A DNA stretch of 20,835 nt. Source: an uncultured Clostridia bacterium (GTDB lineage Bacteria; Bacillota; Clostridia; Christensenellales; Borkfalkiaceae). The stretch covers positions 1 to 20,835 of the forward strand of contig CALVPW010000073.1 of NCBI GenBank assembly GCA_944354085.1, written 5' to 3'. Position numbers and translations under genes: made by a program. How positions within the stretch are numbered: position 1 is the first letter of the stretch; every line of letters starts with the position of its first letter. Positions 19,838 to 20,835 of this stretch are shown here, piece after piece. Under the pieces are notes generated by a model, which searched no databases, was not told where the DNA came from, and saw nothing but the letters and a program-made list of their open reading frames with translations.

Positions 19838-20835
19838 ATGGAAGAAGAAAGCGGCATCACGTTTGGGGAAATTTGTCATCTGATCAAAAAACGCATCTGG
19901 TGGATCTTGGCGATCTCCGTGATCGTTGCGGTCGTTGCGGGACTTGCGGTGGGGTTGGTGCTCAACCGCGGCAAAGACGATTATTCGCTCACCTTTATGG
20001 TGGAATTCCCGGGCGTGGAGAACGGACAGTATCCCGACGGTTCTGTGTTCAACTATAACTCCATCGTGTATGCGGACCGCCTTGCGGCAGCCAAGGAAGC
20101 AGGCGTCGAGGGGAACGCGGATGCGTTCAAGGACGTCGACGTGGAGGAGATGTCCGCAAACGGCGATATTGCCATCGTGCCAGAAACGTCGGAGAGCGCC
20201 GTCACGACGGAAAATACGACGGGGCTCACGGGCGCGTACGTCATCACCGTTTCCAGCGCGTATTTCAAGGATAAGGACGAGGCGAGCGATTTCCTGCGCG
20301 CCGTGCTCAACGAGACGATCGGCGTCGTCAACGAGAAGATCGTCGGCATGGACTTTACCGCATCGCTCGCAGGCTACGAGAATTATACCTCGTACAGCGC
20401 GTACGGCGACAGGCTCGCGGCGCTTGCCGAGCAGCAGCAATTCCTTCTTACGCAGTACAACGCCGTCATCGGCGGGGGCAGCAAGATCTCGCAAAACTAC
20501 GGTTTGTTCGTGTACGAAGGGCAGACGATCAGCGCGCTCTACAACGAGGCGAAGGTGCTCGGCAGTACGCTGAGCACGCTGCGCGCCGAATACAACGATT
20601 ACGGCTATGTGTATCTGAACGGCGAGACGGACGATTTCGCGGCGCTTGCAGGCCGTTGGGCGGGACAGGTCAAATCCTGCCAGGATGAGCTCAATGCCTA
20701 CAAACAGCAGTTTGACCAGGCGGTCATCTCGGAAGGCGCTTATGTGCAGCGCGTGCTCGAGCTCACCGAGCGGAGCAAGCTGCTGCGCGCGCAGATCGCT
20801 TCCATCGGGTATACGTATAACGACGACGGCACCGT
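19838..20835 (+). CDS. Wzz/chain-length-determinant-like protein (3' end outside window)
   Basis: 332 codons visible from ATG 19838; the frame is open to the window end. A short cytoplasmic head MEEESGITFGEICHLIKKRI leads into one helix (about 20-43), then a large extracytoplasmic domain rich in Tyr, Asp and helices (for example DRLAALAEQQQFLLTQYNAV). This is the topology and start motif of Wzz/polysaccharide co-polymerase proteins, which set chain length and couple export of surface polysaccharide, often beside a tyrosine kinase and glycosyltransferases downstream. The C-terminal second helix, if present, is outside the window. The promoter at 19753 and a strong ribosome site mark it as the first gene of a likely surface-polysaccharide operon. 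Confidence 0.78.
   Translation, partial: MEEESGITFGEICHLIKKRIWWILAISVIVAVVAGLAVGLVLNRGKDDYSLTFMVEFPGVENGQYPDGSVFNYNSIVYADRLAAAKEAGVEGNADAFKDVDVEEMSANGDIAIVPETSESAVTTENTTGLTGAYVITVSSAYFKDKDEASDFLRAVLNETIGVVNEKIVGMDFTASLAGYENYTSYSAYGDRLAALAEQQQFLLTQYNAVIGGGSKISQNYGLFVYEGQTISALYNEAKVLGSTLSTLRAEYNDYGYVYLNGETDDFAALAGRWAGQVKSCQDELNAYKQQFDQAVISEGAYVQRVLELTERSKLLRAQIASIGYTYNDDGT

Overview
The window looks like chromosomal DNA of a Gram-positive Clostridia-type bacterium (Bacillota). The evidence is: an MsmX-type sugar ABC ATPase, a SigB/SigF-type partner-switching operon, CotF-like spore-coat proteins, a CdaR-type regulator, an EF2568-type cysteine desulfurase beside a DUF3343 protein, AGGAGG-type ribosome binding sites, and several near-perfect sigma-A promoters with 17-bp spacers (TTGACA/TATAAT). 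The DNA is GC-rich (roughly 60% by eye). I cannot assign a genus. No tRNA, rRNA, CRISPR array, phage or insertion sequence was seen.

Layout. 1-4299: a MacB/LolCDE-type ABC exporter operon with three FtsX-domain permeases (the first cut by the window edge, and its C-terminus almost duplicated in the second) and one ATPase. 4352-5856: a monocistronic MsmX-like ATPase with its own promoter and strong terminator. 5877-5955: a palindromic intergenic repeat-like element. 6023-7029: a ten-helix heavy-metal/manganese exporter. 7026-9960: a histidinol-phosphate aminotransferase, a degenerate AraM/G1P-dehydrogenase-like protein that appears to have lost its metal ligands, and an AraL/NagD-type HAD phosphatase. 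9968-11831: a four-gene sigma-factor operon (STAS antagonist, degenerate HATPase, SigB-type sigma, second HATPase) joined by ATGA overlaps and closed by a perfect 36-bp palindromic terminator. 11840-13606 (minus): a polytopic membrane protein with a Pro/Ala-rich tail, split by one in-frame TAG. 13808-16185: a CdaR/PucR-type regulator and an S41 C-terminal processing protease. 16188-16724: two small hypothetical genes, divergent. 16711-18115: cysteine desulfurase (minus) divergent from a DUF3343 Se/S-carrier-like protein. 18117-18778: endonuclease III, apparently leaderless. 18785-19313: two small CotF-like genes whose ribosome binding site is buried in a perfect hairpin. 19310-19724: one or two tiny genes behind a consensus promoter. 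19753-20835: start of a Wzz-like polysaccharide chain-length/export protein, cut by the window end.

Most of the content is ordinary housekeeping and envelope biology. The points most worth a second look are the sigma operon, in which both HATPase proteins lack different parts of the ATP site; the pseudoenzyme-like AraM homologue paired with an AraL-like phosphatase; the amber codon sitting at the tyrosine position of a five-codon repeat; the SD-sequestering hairpin before the CotF-like pair; and the leaderless nth. All family assignments are made by eye from motifs, without database searches.
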